Translations under genes and position numbers: made by a program
The notes under the pieces: model-generated
Database searches by the model: none
Told to the model about the DNA's origin: nothing
Seen by the model: only the letters and a program-made list of their open reading frames with translations
Shown here: positions 33,638-41,918 of the stretch, one piece after another
How the letters are laid out: each line of letters begins with the position of its first letter
Position numbering within the stretch: position 1 is the stretch's first letter
From: Halococcus salifodinae DSM 8989
GTDB lineage: Archaea > Halobacteriota > Halobacteria > Halobacteriales > Halococcaceae
Direction of reading: 5' to 3'
Assembly (NCBI RefSeq): GCF_000336935.1
Contig: NZ_AOME01000050.1
Location: 52,085 to 116,084 of the forward strand
Length of the DNA: 64,000 nucleotides

Positions 33638-34288
33638 TCAGGACCGCGCGTCCTCGACGGCCGCGACGAACTCCGCGGCGGACTCGCGCACCGCGTCCCA
33701 GTTCTCGCGTTCGATGGCGTCGTAATCCACCAGCGCCGACCCCGCACCCACCGCGACCGCGCCGGCGTCGAAGTACTCCGCGACGTTGTCGGCCGACACC
33801 CCGCCCGTGGGCATCACCGGCACGTCGCCGAGCGGGCCCTGTATCGCGCCGATGTGATCCGGCCCGACCGTGGATGCGGGGAACAGTTTCAGAATGTCCG
33901 CCCCGGCCGCCATCGCGCGATCCGCTTCGGTCGGCGTCATCACGCCAGGGATACAGAGCACGTTCTCGCGGTTGCAGACCCGAATGACCTCTTCGTTGAG
34001 ATTCGGGGCGAGCACGAACTCCGCGCCGGCCTCGATGACGTTGCGCGCGGCAGCGGCGTCCATCACGGTCCCGGCCCCCACGACGGCGTCGGTGTCAGCG
34101 AGCGCGCGGTCGACTGCGGCGATCATCTCGGTACATCGCTTCGCGTCGGCGGTCACTTCGATCGCGGTCACGCCGCCCGCGTGGATCGCTTCGGCGACCG
34201 GAACGATGTCCTCCTCGTCGATGCCCCGGAGGACGGCCGTCACGCCGCTGTCGACGATCCGCTTGCGGACTGCCTGTTTTCGTGCCAT
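33638..34288 (-). CDS. KDPG aldolase (2-dehydro-3-deoxy-phosphogluconate aldolase, Eda family)
   Basis: A 216-aa class I aldolase. The Schiff-base lysine is K134 in ADILKLFPAST and the catalytic Glu is E44 in TAIEVTADAK. Other family motifs are VGAGTVMDAAAARNVIEAGA, CIPGVMTPTEADRAM and VMPTGGVSADNVAEYF. The start is ATG 34288. The reaction splits KDPG into pyruvate and glyceraldehyde 3-phosphate. With the KDG kinase-like gene at 25954-26910 it would complete the lower semiphosphorylative Entner-Doudoroff branch. KDPGal or other 2-keto acids are possible alternative substrates. It converges on purB. Confidence 0.92.
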   Translation of the reverse strand: MARKQAVRKRIVDSGVTAVLRGIDEEDIVPVAEAIHAGGVTAIEVTADAKRCTEMIAAVDRALADTDAVVGAGTVMDAAAARNVIEAGAEFVLAPNLNEEVIRVCNRENVLCIPGVMTPTEADRAMAAGADILKLFPASTVGPDHIGAIQGPLGDVPVMPTGGVSADNVAEYFDAGAVAVGAGSALVDYDAIERENWDAVRESAAEFVAAVEDARS

Positions 34289-34346
34289 GCGGCGGTCTCC
34301 GACGGCCGAGAACAAAAAGGGGTGCTACTCGGCGGCCGGCACTGAT

Positions 34347-34805
34347 TCACCGAACGACGGTCACATTCACCGGCGAGCGACGCACCACCGACTCGGCGGT
34401 ATTGCCGAGCAGGACGTGGGGGAACTCCTCGCGGCTGTGGTTGCCGATGACGATATGATCGACGTCGTTCTCGTCGGCGTACGCGACGATGCGGCGCGCG
34501 GGCCGGCCGAAGACGATCTCAGTAGTTAGGGACCGGTCGTGCTCTGTGGCACGCTCGCGGGCGTCGTCGTGGAGTTCCTCGGCGTCGGCTTTCGCGCCCT
34601 CGTACCACTCCTCGGAGTAGCCGGGCATCCCTGGCACTCCAGTCGGCGACTGGAGGCCCGGCGCGAGCGGATCGACGTCGAACGGGTCGATCACGGTGAG
34701 AACGGTGATCGCGACATCGGGCATGTCGAGGGCGTGATCGAGCGCGCGCTCGGATCGTGGCGACCCGTCGAGCGGGACGAGGACCTGCGTCGTGGACTCG
34801 CTCAT
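34347..34805 (-). CDS. Universal stress protein (UspA family)
   Basis: A 152-aa single-domain UspA. The N-terminal strand is STTQVLVPLDGSPRSERALD and the nucleotide-binding motif is IGNHSREEFPHVLLGNT near the C-terminus, where GN replaces the common GS. The final strand is RSPVNVTVVR. The motif suggests nucleotide binding, with slightly atypical phosphate contacts. It lies 58 nt upstream of the KDPG aldolase on the same strand; the two may share a message, though no functional link is evident. Confidence 0.93.
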   Translation of the reverse strand: MSESTTQVLVPLDGSPRSERALDHALDMPDVAITVLTVIDPFDVDPLAPGLQSPTGVPGMPGYSEEWYEGAKADAEELHDDARERATEHDRSLTTEIVFGRPARRIVAYADENDVDHIVIGNHSREEFPHVLLGNTAESVVRRSPVNVTVVR

Positions 34806-34890
34806 GCGGAGCTATTGCACGCGGACGAGCAAAGCGATTTCCGTTCGACCTGACGGACCGGGCGGGTCGTGGCTCGGATCGCCGTCGGCG

Positions 34891-36213
34891 TCACAGCACG
34901 AACGCGAACACGAGATACGAGCCGATCGCGGAGATCGTCGGCGTGAGAAGCCACATCGTGACGATACGCCCCGTGGCTGCGCGGTCGAACAGATCCGCCG
35001 CCGCGAGTTCCTCAGGGTCTTCCGTGCCGATCTTCGGGACAGGGTCGACCGGTGTGTCGCCCGTGGCGCTACCAGGGTTCGTGGCCTCAGCGGGCTTCTC
35101 ACCGGCCGCGAGGTCGCCGACCGTCGGACCCTGAGCAGGTCCCTCGGGCGTGCCGTCGGCAGTTGGTCGCTCTCGTGCATCCGATCCATCCCGTGCTTCG
35201 CTCGTCCGCGCGGGAACGAGCGCACCCGCCGAGACGTCCGGGCGACCCTCGCCCTCGATCGCAGTCTCGGCGGCATCGGCCAGCGTGACCGCACGTGAGG
35301 CCCGGCCCCATCCGAGGCCGATGATACACGAGGTCATGCTGACTGCGAGGCTCGCCGGAATGCCGAGGTTTGAGAGCACGGTGATGATGGTCGCGCCGAT
35401 CAGCGAGACGAGGATTGCGGCGAGGATCGGGAGGTCGGTGATCCCGTCGCCCACCGTGTCGAGGGTGCGCCGGGCGATCGTGAACGCGCCGATCCCCATC
35501 GCACCGACCGCGAGCAGCGTGCCCGCGCCGACTCCGATCTCGCCGCTGCCCACCAGCGGCGCGACCGCGTTCGCGGTGTTCGACGCGCCCGCCGAGAACG
35601 CGTTGTAGCACGCAACGATCAGGACGACCGCCGCACCCACGATGTCTCGCCTGGTCGCGCCCTCCCGAAGTCGGGGTCGGGGGATCGTCCCCGAACGATC
35701 CACGTCGAACAGTCCGTCCTCGATCCGACCGAACGAGATCCTGGCATCGAGGTGTGGATAGATGTACCGACCGAGGAGGACACCGATCCAGAACGCGACG
35801 AGTGGAGCGACGATCCACGCCGAGACGATCCCGAACATCACGTCCTGGTTGAGCGTGCCGTTCGCAACGCCCAGTCCGGCGATCGCGCCGACGGCGGTCA
35901 TCGAGGTCGAGGCAGGTACGCCGAAGAGGTTCGAGATGAGGAGGGAGCCGCCGGTAAAAAAGAGCAACACGGCGCTCGCCGCGAGCGTGAACTCCTCGGC
36001 GACGATCTCGGAGCCCATCGTCGTGATGACCTCCTGTCCGACCGTCCAGCCACCGAGCAGTGCAAAGGCGGTAAAGAGCACCGCCGCGAGGGTCTTGCCG
36101 GTGATCCGACTTCCCACTGCGGGGCCGAACGCGACCCCGGTCGAGGAGCCTCCGATGTTGTAGCCCACGAACACCGCGACGAGCACTCCCGCGACGAGCA
36201 ATGCGGAAACCAT
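34891..36213 (-). CDS. Inorganic phosphate transporter (PiT family)
   Basis: A 440-aa integral membrane transporter with the inverted-repeat PiT signatures GYNIGGSSTGVAFGPAVGSR near 16-35 and YNAFSAGASNTANAVAPLVG near 206-225. The usual GANDVAN-type motif is replaced by related sequences in each half. A long acidic hydrophilic loop (about 320-395, rich in Ala, Asp, Glu and Pro) separates the last helices and is typical of haloarchaeal PiT proteins. It catalyses low-affinity, cation-coupled phosphate uptake. The start is ATG 36213. No PhoU-like partner gene is adjacent. Confidence 0.9.
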   Translation of the reverse strand: MVSALLVAGVLVAVFVGYNIGGSSTGVAFGPAVGSRITGKTLAAVLFTAFALLGGWTVGQEVITTMGSEIVAEEFTLAASAVLLFFTGGSLLISNLFGVPASTSMTAVGAIAGLGVANGTLNQDVMFGIVSAWIVAPLVAFWIGVLLGRYIYPHLDARISFGRIEDGLFDVDRSGTIPRPRLREGATRRDIVGAAVVLIVACYNAFSAGASNTANAVAPLVGSGEIGVGAGTLLAVGAMGIGAFTIARRTLDTVGDGITDLPILAAILVSLIGATIITVLSNLGIPASLAVSMTSCIIGLGWGRASRAVTLADAAETAIEGEGRPDVSAGALVPARTSEARDGSDARERPTADGTPEGPAQGPTVGDLAAGEKPAEATNPGSATGDTPVDPVPKIGTEDPEELAAADLFDRAATGRIVTMWLLTPTISAIGSYLVFAFVL

Positions 36214-36439
36214 GTGCTATGTCTCGCGTTGCCGAAAGAAATGTCGGTTTCGCTTCGGTGCTGCGGGTCGTCGAGGCGAGAGCCGAGCGTAGCCTGCCAT
36301 CCGACACGACAGCCCGCCGATCGTCGCTTTGCCCGCAACGCTCTTTCACGAACCACTCTGGAACAGTCGACAGCGGCAGCGAACGACGGCCCGTGATCGG
36401 CGGAACTCCCCTACCGAGTCCGGCGATCGGGAAGGGAAA

Positions 36440-36901
36440 CTACCCCTCGTACTCCTTCCGGTAGCCCTCGAACTCCGCGAGGTGTTCTTCCTCGTCGGCG
36501 AGCAGCTCCGTCGCGAAGTCCTCGGTCACGGGATCGCCGGCTTCCTCGGCGACCTCGATGAGTTCGCGGTAGGTCTCGACGGCACCCTTCTCGGCGGCGA
36601 TCACGCCGTCGATCACCGAGAGCACGTCCGTTGGGTCCTCGGGCGGTTGAAGGGCGTCTTGTCCCATTTCGAGGTCGAACGAACCCTTCGGCTGGCCGCC
36701 GAGTTGGGAGATGCGTTCGCCGATCTCCTCGGCGTGGCCGAGCTCCTCCTGGACGTCGGCACTGAGGCTGTCGGCGATCTCTTCGGCCGCGACCCCTGCG
36801 AGCGCGGCGGCGTTGGTCTGGTAGTTGATGACGGTCTCGAACTCGTCGTTTCTGGCCTGTGCGAGCAGTTCGAGCACGCGGTCGTCGCCTTCGACACTCA
36901 T
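36440..36901 (-). CDS. Ferritin-like di-iron protein
   Basis: A 153-aa four-helix protein of the ferritin-like superfamily. Two ExxH motifs are visible: E53-x2-H56 in QEELGHAEEIGERI and E137-x2-H140 in LADEEEHLAEFEGYRKEY. Partner carboxylates near E20/E22 and E104 complete a probable di-iron centre. It is shorter than rubrerythrin and lacks the rubredoxin C-terminus. It resembles haloarchaeal bacterioferritin/Dps-type proteins that store or detoxify iron. It ends the leftward lysine gene series, 25 nt upstream boundary with dapE in between being on the same strand reading the other way in order (dapE stop at 36927, this start at 36901), so readthrough from the lysine operon is possible. Confidence 0.85.
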   Translation of the reverse strand: MSVEGDDRVLELLAQARNDEFETVINYQTNAAALAGVAAEEIADSLSADVQEELGHAEEIGERISQLGGQPKGSFDLEMGQDALQPPEDPTDVLSVIDGVIAAEKGAVETYRELIEVAEEAGDPVTEDFATELLADEEEHLAEFEGYRKEYEG

Positions 36902-36926
36902 GGATCAACCGTCGAGCGCCGTGTCC

Positions 36927-38042
36927 TTAAACGTCCGTCTCGCGGAGACGTTCGGCGAGTGCGTCCCCGAGGATCGTGGCGGCGCGCTTGACGTCGGGGA
37001 GTCGGACGTACTCGCGATCCGCGTGAGCGACAGGCCCCGATTCGTCCGCGAGATCGCCAGGACCGAACACGACTGTCGGGGCCTCGCGCGCGAAATACGA
37101 CGCCTCGGTTGCGGCGGTGAACGGCCGGACCGCACCACCCGACGCCTCTTGGAGCACGCTGACCACGCGATTCTCGTCGGACGTCTCGAACGCTTCGAGA
37201 AACGGCGTTTCGCGCTCGGTCAGCGCGAACGACACCGCGTCGGGCGCTGGTGCGTGCTGGGTGAGATACTCGTTCAGCGCGGTCTCGAAGCCCGTTGCGG
37301 TCTCGGGCGGGACGCTTCGGCGATCGAGAACGATCGCACACTCGGCGGGCACCTGATTCGTCGCGTCGCCGCCGTCGACGATCGTCGGGGTGAGCGTCGG
37401 CGCGCCGAGATCGGGGTGGGCGGCGAGTCCTTCGGGTCGGTCGTCGAACCCGGAGAGCGCGTCGATCACCGGCGCGGCCATCGTGATCGCGTTCTGTCCC
37501 GTGTGCGGCTCGGCGGCGTGGGCACGCTCGCCAGCGATCGTGATGCGCCCCTCGAAGCGCCCCTTCGCGGCGTTACAGACGTCGAGACCGGTAGGCTCGC
37601 CAACGATCACCCAATCCCCGCGTTCGGGATCGAGGTCGAGCGACGGCACGAGTGCCGCCGCGCCGATCGAACGGGTTTCCTCGTCGGGCGTCACGGCGAG
37701 CGTGAGCCGACCTCGGTCGGGCTCGATACTCGAAAACGCGGCGAGCATTGCGGCCAGCGGCCCCTTGGCGTCGCAGGCCCCGCGCCCGTGGAGAATCGCT
37801 CCGTCGCGTTCGGCGGGAACGTGTGGCGAAACGGTGTCAAGGTGGGTGTTCAACACGACGTGTGGGCCGTCGGTGGCGTCCCCACTGGCCTCGCGCGTCG
37901 CTATCACGTTGCCCGCATCGTCGACAGTCGGTTCGATACCTGCCTCGCGGAGCGTTTCACAGAGGAGGGCTCGCATCGCCCCAACGTCGTCGTGGGAGGG
38001 CGTTCGGACTGCGTGTTCGAGGAATTCGAGCGGATCGATCAT
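36927..38042 (-). CDS. dapE: Succinyl-diaminopimelate desuccinylase (M20 family)
   Basis: A 371-aa zinc hydrolase. Metal and catalytic residues are in VVLNTHLDTVSPH (His and Asp, about 62-74), GRGACDAKGPLAAM (Asp, about 86-99) and VTPDEETRSIGA (the Glu pair, about 118-129). It follows dapF with a 3-nt gap and is the last gene of the lysine series. It removes succinate from N-succinyl-LL-diaminopimelate to give LL-DAP. Its operon position makes this assignment stronger than motif evidence alone, because M20 enzymes are otherwise hard to tell apart. Confidence 0.9.
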   Translation of the reverse strand: MIDPLEFLEHAVRTPSHDDVGAMRALLCETLREAGIEPTVDDAGNVIATREASGDATDGPHVVLNTHLDTVSPHVPAERDGAILHGRGACDAKGPLAAMLAAFSSIEPDRGRLTLAVTPDEETRSIGAAALVPSLDLDPERGDWVIVGEPTGLDVCNAAKGRFEGRITIAGERAHAAEPHTGQNAITMAAPVIDALSGFDDRPEGLAAHPDLGAPTLTPTIVDGGDATNQVPAECAIVLDRRSVPPETATGFETALNEYLTQHAPAPDAVSFALTERETPFLEAFETSDENRVVSVLQEASGGAVRPFTAATEASYFAREAPTVVFGPGDLADESGPVAHADREYVRLPDVKRAATILGDALAERLRETDV

Positions 38043-38045
38043 CGA

Positions 38046-39005
38046 TCAGTCGCCGGCTGCCTCGGCGCTCTGTGGGTTGTCGATCTGAATCTCGGCTGTG
38101 CCCTCGCGTTCGGTCGGTCCGGCGAGCACTGCACCGCGTTCGTCGAGTCGGATATCGAGGCGACCACCGGGCGGCCGCACCGCGATAGCTTCGGCGTCGG
38201 TGTGGCCGAGTTCGCGCGCGACCGCCGCGATTGCCACCGCACCAGTCCCACACGAGCGCGTTTCGCCTTCGACACCGCGCTCGTAGGTGCGCTGGTCGAA
38301 CGCCCCGGCCGACCAATCGGGTCCGTCGTCTGTGCTGGGACTAGCGACTGTGACGTTCGCGCCGCGGGGGAAGGCGTCGGCGTGGCGCACCGCCGGGGCG
38401 ACGGCGTCGAGGTCCACGGTCGAGACGTCGTCGACGAACGCGACCGCGTGGGGAACGTCGGTGTTCACCGCCGTTACGGTGAGCCCCTCGACGGGTTCCT
38501 CGACGAGCGGTTCGTCGCGCACCACCGGGACCGCCGCGGGCGCGAAGCTCGGCGCCCCCATCTCGATCGTCACGCTGTCGCCGTCGACCGTCGCGCGGCG
38601 CGTGCCCGCTTGAGTGTCGACCATCACGGTCGTCTCGTCGTCGCTCGCGTCGTCAGAAGCCGATCCGCGCCGTCCCCCATCGCTCGCGGGCGTCGCCCGC
38701 TCGCTCTCTTCGCGACGGCAAAGCCGTCGCGCGGCCCACGCTGCGGCACACCGCGCACCGTTACCACACATCGGAGCGGTCGAACCGTCGGGCTGGACCA
38801 GCGTCATCACGACCCGGGGCGAGGCGTAGCCGTCTTCGAGCGCGAGAAAGAGCACACCATCCGCGCCGATCGACCCGCCGATCGCGAGGCCGTCCTCGCG
38901 ATCACAGAGCCTCGTCGCAATCTCTCGTCGATCGGCGACGGGTTCGGCCGCGTCCACCACGAAGAAGTCGTTGCCCGTACCATGATACTTCTCGATCGGG
39001 ATCAT
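38046..39005 (-). CDS. dapF: Diaminopimelate epimerase
   Basis: A 319-aa epimerase converting LL-DAP to meso-DAP by a two-cysteine mechanism. The first catalytic Cys is C80 in APMCGNGARCAA and the second is C252 in GETRSCGTGAVAIA. The N-terminus IPIEKYHGTGNDFFVVD is typical. Residues about 97-124 (RREESERATPASDGGRRGSA and on) form a low-complexity, Ser/Ala/Arg-rich insertion not expected in DapF; the DNA there contains two perfect palindromes. The insertion lies in a surface loop just after the first active-site motif and keeps the frame, so the enzyme is probably functional. It overlaps lysA by 4 nt. Confidence 0.93.
   Translation of the reverse strand: MIPIEKYHGTGNDFFVVDAAEPVADRREIATRLCDREDGLAIGGSIGADGVLFLALEDGYASPRVVMTLVQPDGSTAPMCGNGARCAAAWAARRLCRREESERATPASDGGRRGSASDDASDDETTVMVDTQAGTRRATVDGDSVTIEMGAPSFAPAAVPVVRDEPLVEEPVEGLTVTAVNTDVPHAVAFVDDVSTVDLDAVAPAVRHADAFPRGANVTVASPSTDDGPDWSAGAFDQRTYERGVEGETRSCGTGAVAIAAVARELGHTDAEAIAVRPPGGRLDIRLDERGAVLAGPTEREGTAEIQIDNPQSAEAAGD
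38686..38731. repeat. Two perfect palindromes inside dapF
   Basis: The 15-nt GCGGGCGTCGCCCGC (38686-38700, 6-bp stem, 3-nt loop) is followed by the 21-nt CGCGACGGCAAAGCCGTCGC plus G (38711-38731, 9-bp stem, 3-nt loop). Both fall in the region encoding the unusual DapF loop. Their form matches palindromes seen in intergenic repeats of this window. Confidence 0.8.
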
Positions 39006-40294
39006 CGATCGACCTCCAAACGCGTGAGATCGTCGATCGTCTCACGATGCACGCAGACTCGCGACTCGCCGTCGTCGAGCGCGATCACTGCTGGACGTGG
39101 CCGGGAGTTGTACGTGCTCGCCATCTCGTAGCCGTACGCGCCGGCGTTCCCGACCGCGAGGAGGTCGTCACGTGCTGGCGCAGGAAGCTCACGATCCCGC
39201 GCGAGCGCATCGGCGGACTCACAGACCGGCCCCACGACCGTCGTCGACACCGTCCCGCGCTCGGCAGCGTCCGGTGCGAGCAACCGGATCGCGTGGTGGG
39301 CGTCGTACAGCGCGGGCCGGAGGAGATCGGTCATCCCACAATCGACGCCGACGATGGTGGTTTCGGGTGTCGACTTCACGGTGTTGGCGCGGGTCACCAG
39401 TACACCGGCGTCGGCGACGAGGTATCGGCCCGGTTCGATCCCGAGTGCAGGGTCGCGGTCGTCCGAGCCGTCGACACTGTCGAGCGCCTCGTGGGTGGCC
39501 GCAGCGAGCGAGTCGAGATCGAGCGGTGATTCGCTCTCACGGTAGGGAACGCCGAACCCGCCGCCGACGTTCACCGTATCGAGGACGACGCCCGCGTCGG
39601 CTACTTCGCTCACGAGTTCGCCCATTCGGGCGACCAGCGCACGATGAGAATCGAGATCGTCGTCGTTGAGGATGCCACTCCCGGCGTGGGCGTGGAGGCC
39701 GCGAACGTCGAACCCGCGTTCTGCGGCCTCGCTCACGACCGCCGCAGCTCGCTCGTCGGGAACCCCGAACTTCGGATCGGTGCCCGTCCGTACCTTCTCG
39801 TGGTGGCCCGCACCGACGCCGGGGTTCACCCGGACGAACAGCTCTCCCGTCCAGCCGCGTTCGGCGAGGCGATCGAGGGTGTCGCTCGCGCCGATCGTGA
39901 TGGCGACCTCGTGATCCGCGGCGAGATCGACCACCCGATCGAGATCCCGGGCGGGTGGGTTGACGGCAGTGTAGCGGACGCGGTCGAACCCTGCCTCCAA
40001 CGCACGGACGACCTCGCCAGCGGAGGCGCACTCGGCCCCGAGGCCAGCATCGGCGATCGTTTCCAGCACGCTCCCGATGGCGTTCGCCTTGACTGCGTAG
40101 CTGATTTCGGCGTCGAGGAACGCCTGCCGAAGGCGAACAGCGTTCTCTCGAACGCGATCCAGGTCTACGACGTACAGTGGCGTCCCGTGCTCGGTGGCGA
40201 GATCGCGCAGGTCGGCCGCCGGCCAGTCAGCAAGCCGTCTGACGGGCGGGTTCACGGCCGCCACCGACGAAGTGCTGGCAGCCTCGGTGGTCAT
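39002..40294 (-). CDS. lysA: Diaminopimelate decarboxylase
   Basis: A 430-aa PLP-dependent, fold type III decarboxylase that makes L-lysine from meso-DAP. The PLP lysine is K69 in ISYAVKANAIG. Other motifs are FDVRGLHAHAGSGIL (about 205-220), NVGGGFGVPYRE and the substrate-specificity segment GPVCESADALARDRELP with the Cys from the partner subunit. The start is ATG 40294 (MTTEAASTSS); the roughly 20-residue Ala/Ser-rich start is not conserved and the true start could be slightly later. It overlaps dapD by 4 nt and dapF by 4 nt. Confidence 0.95.
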   Translation of the reverse strand: MTTEAASTSSVAAVNPPVRRLADWPAADLRDLATEHGTPLYVVDLDRVRENAVRLRQAFLDAEISYAVKANAIGSVLETIADAGLGAECASAGEVVRALEAGFDRVRYTAVNPPARDLDRVVDLAADHEVAITIGASDTLDRLAERGWTGELFVRVNPGVGAGHHEKVRTGTDPKFGVPDERAAAVVSEAAERGFDVRGLHAHAGSGILNDDDLDSHRALVARMGELVSEVADAGVVLDTVNVGGGFGVPYRESESPLDLDSLAAATHEALDSVDGSDDRDPALGIEPGRYLVADAGVLVTRANTVKSTPETTIVGVDCGMTDLLRPALYDAHHAIRLLAPDAAERGTVSTTVVGPVCESADALARDRELPAPARDDLLAVGNAGAYGYEMASTYNSRPRPAVIALDDGESRVCVHRETIDDLTRLEVDR

Positions 40295-41118
40295 CGGAGC
40301 GCTTCCTCGCGTTCGGTCGCTTCGAGCGTTCGATCCTCGACGTCGGTCGCCACCACGGCGGGCTTGTACGCCCCGCCGTCGAACAGGTCGTGATCGCCGA
40401 CCGACGACTCGACGAATCTGGTGAACGCCCGGCGCTCGGGTAGCAGGCGACCGTAGATGATTTCCTCGTCGACCAGATCGTACACCGGAATCCGCGGCGT
40501 GAGCAGCGTGTTCTCGCCGACTACCGAGTCGTGGCCGACCACGAATCCCGAGGTGACGCGACAGCCCGCGCCGAGCGAGACGCCGTCCTCGATCACGACC
40601 GGCGCGTCCTCGACCGGTTCGAGCACGCCACCAATGAGGGTGTTCGCGCCGAGCTTGACGTCCGCACCGACCTGTGCGCACGAGCCCACGGTGTCACACG
40701 AGTCGACGAGGGTGCCGTCGCCGACGTGAGCGCCGGCGTTGACGAAACTCGGACTCATCAGGATCGCGTCGCTGCCGACGTGTGCGCCCCGCCGGATCAC
40801 GGTTCCGTCTGGCGTGTTTCGGGTGCCCCGCTCGCCGAGGTCGTTGGTCCGACGCAGCGGAAGCACGTCGTGGTAGTCGACGCCACCGTACTCTCGGCTC
40901 TGTGTCTCGCGGAGACTGAAATTGAGCAGCACGCCCCGCTTGACCCATTCGTTTGCCTGCCAGTCGCCGTCTCGCTTCTCGGCGGCGCGCACGTCGCCGG
41001 CTTCGAGCGCGTCGAGGAACGTGTCGAGCAGATCGCGTTCCTCGCTGCCGGCGTCGCCCGCGGTCAGTCCGTCGTCAGTACGTTGCCACAGCGTGTCGAT
41101 CTCGGATTCGAGACTCAT
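40291..41118 (-). CDS. dapD: 2,3,4,5-tetrahydropyridine-2,6-dicarboxylate N-succinyltransferase
   Basis: A 275-aa acyltransferase with an N-terminal helical domain (SLESEIDTLWQRTDDGLTAG) and a left-handed beta-helix of hexapeptide repeats from about residue 95 (VIRRGAHVGSDAILMSPSFV, then NAGAHVGDGTLVDSCDTVGS). It uses succinyl-CoA to acylate tetrahydrodipicolinate. Its presence defines the succinylase branch of the DAP pathway in this organism. It overlaps dapB by 4 nt and lysA by 4 nt. Confidence 0.95.
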   Translation of the reverse strand: MSLESEIDTLWQRTDDGLTAGDAGSEERDLLDTFLDALEAGDVRAAEKRDGDWQANEWVKRGVLLNFSLRETQSREYGGVDYHDVLPLRRTNDLGERGTRNTPDGTVIRRGAHVGSDAILMSPSFVNAGAHVGDGTLVDSCDTVGSCAQVGADVKLGANTLIGGVLEPVEDAPVVIEDGVSLGAGCRVTSGFVVGHDSVVGENTLLTPRIPVYDLVDEEIIYGRLLPERRAFTRFVESSVGDHDLFDGGAYKPAVVATDVEDRTLEATEREEALR

Positions 41119-41918
41119 GATGATCCCTCGATAACGTCGTCGAACGCATACCAGCCGGCCTCGTGGCCGGCGAGCCATCCCGCCGCGTCGAGCGCGCCCG
41201 CCGCAAAGACCCCACGGCTCTCCGCGCGATAGGCGAGCGTGAGCACCTCGTCGTTGTCCGCGAGGAGTACCTCGTGTTCGCCCCGCACGCCGCCGGCGCG
41301 CCGGACGTGAACCCCGATCTCGCCGTCGGTCCGGGACTGTTCGCCCTCGCGGCCGTATGTTCGCTTCCCAGTACCCCCACCGCTCTCGTCCTGCCTCGCG
41401 TCGTCCCGCGCCGCGTCGATGTCGTCGAGCAGCGTCGTCGCCGTGCCGCTCGGCGCGTCGCGCTTGCGGTTGTGGTGGGTTTCGGTCAGTTCGATGTCGT
41501 ACTCCGGCAGCGCCGCGACGGCTTCGGCGAGCGCCGATCGAAGCGCGTTGATTCCTCGCGAGAAGTTCGTCGCCCACAATACGGGGACCGCTTTGGCGGC
41601 CTCGCGGAGCGCCGACTGCTCCGGGTCGTCCAACCCTGTCGTGCCGGTGACGAACCCGACGCCGGCTTCGGCACAGGCCGCCGCGTACTCGATCGACGAC
41701 TCGGGACCAGTGAAGTCCACGACGACCTCGGGCTGCTGCTCGGCGAGGAGATCGGGGAGGGCGACCGCGTCGTGGACCGCGTGACCGGCGACGCGTTCAT
41801 CGTCCGCAGGATCGCGGTTGACCGCGAACGCCACCGCCACATCGTCGCGGTCGGCGGCCGATTCGAGCACCGCGCGCCCCATCGCGCCCGTCGCGCCCGT
41901 GACCCCGACGACCGTCAC
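41115..41918 (-). CDS. dapB: 4-hydroxy-tetrahydrodipicolinate reductase
   Basis: A 267-aa NAD(P)H-dependent reductase. The Rossmann motif is VGVTGATGAMGRAV (about 4-17). The catalytic segment ELTETHHNRKRDAPSGTATT (about 160-179) is the family signature with the paired His, the Lys and the substrate-binding SGT. A short acidic Gly-rich insertion follows (DESGGGTGKR, about 195), plausibly a haloadaptive loop. The start is the GTG at 41918, which overlaps the dapA stop (GTGA). In-frame sequence continues upstream inside dapA but lacks plausible coding character. Confidence 0.95.
   Translation of the reverse strand: MTVVGVTGATGAMGRAVLESAADRDDVAVAFAVNRDPADDERVAGHAVHDAVALPDLLAEQQPEVVVDFTGPESSIEYAAACAEAGVGFVTGTTGLDDPEQSALREAAKAVPVLWATNFSRGINALRSALAEAVAALPEYDIELTETHHNRKRDAPSGTATTLLDDIDAARDDARQDESGGGTGKRTYGREGEQSRTDGEIGVHVRRAGGVRGEHEVLLADNDEVLTLAYRAESRGVFAAGALDAAGWLAGHEAGWYAFDDVIEGSS

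Noticed and set aside
36825..39131. Open frame of 768 codons on the plus strand, opposite dapE and dapF
   Set aside because: It is antisense to dapE and dapF, which have catalytic motifs and operon context. It is an artefact of codon bias.
40530..40930. Possible relation between the hexapeptide miniprotein and DapD
   Set aside because: Both have hexapeptide repeats, but DapD lacks the in-register His and has catalytic and capping regions. There is no specific link beyond the fold.
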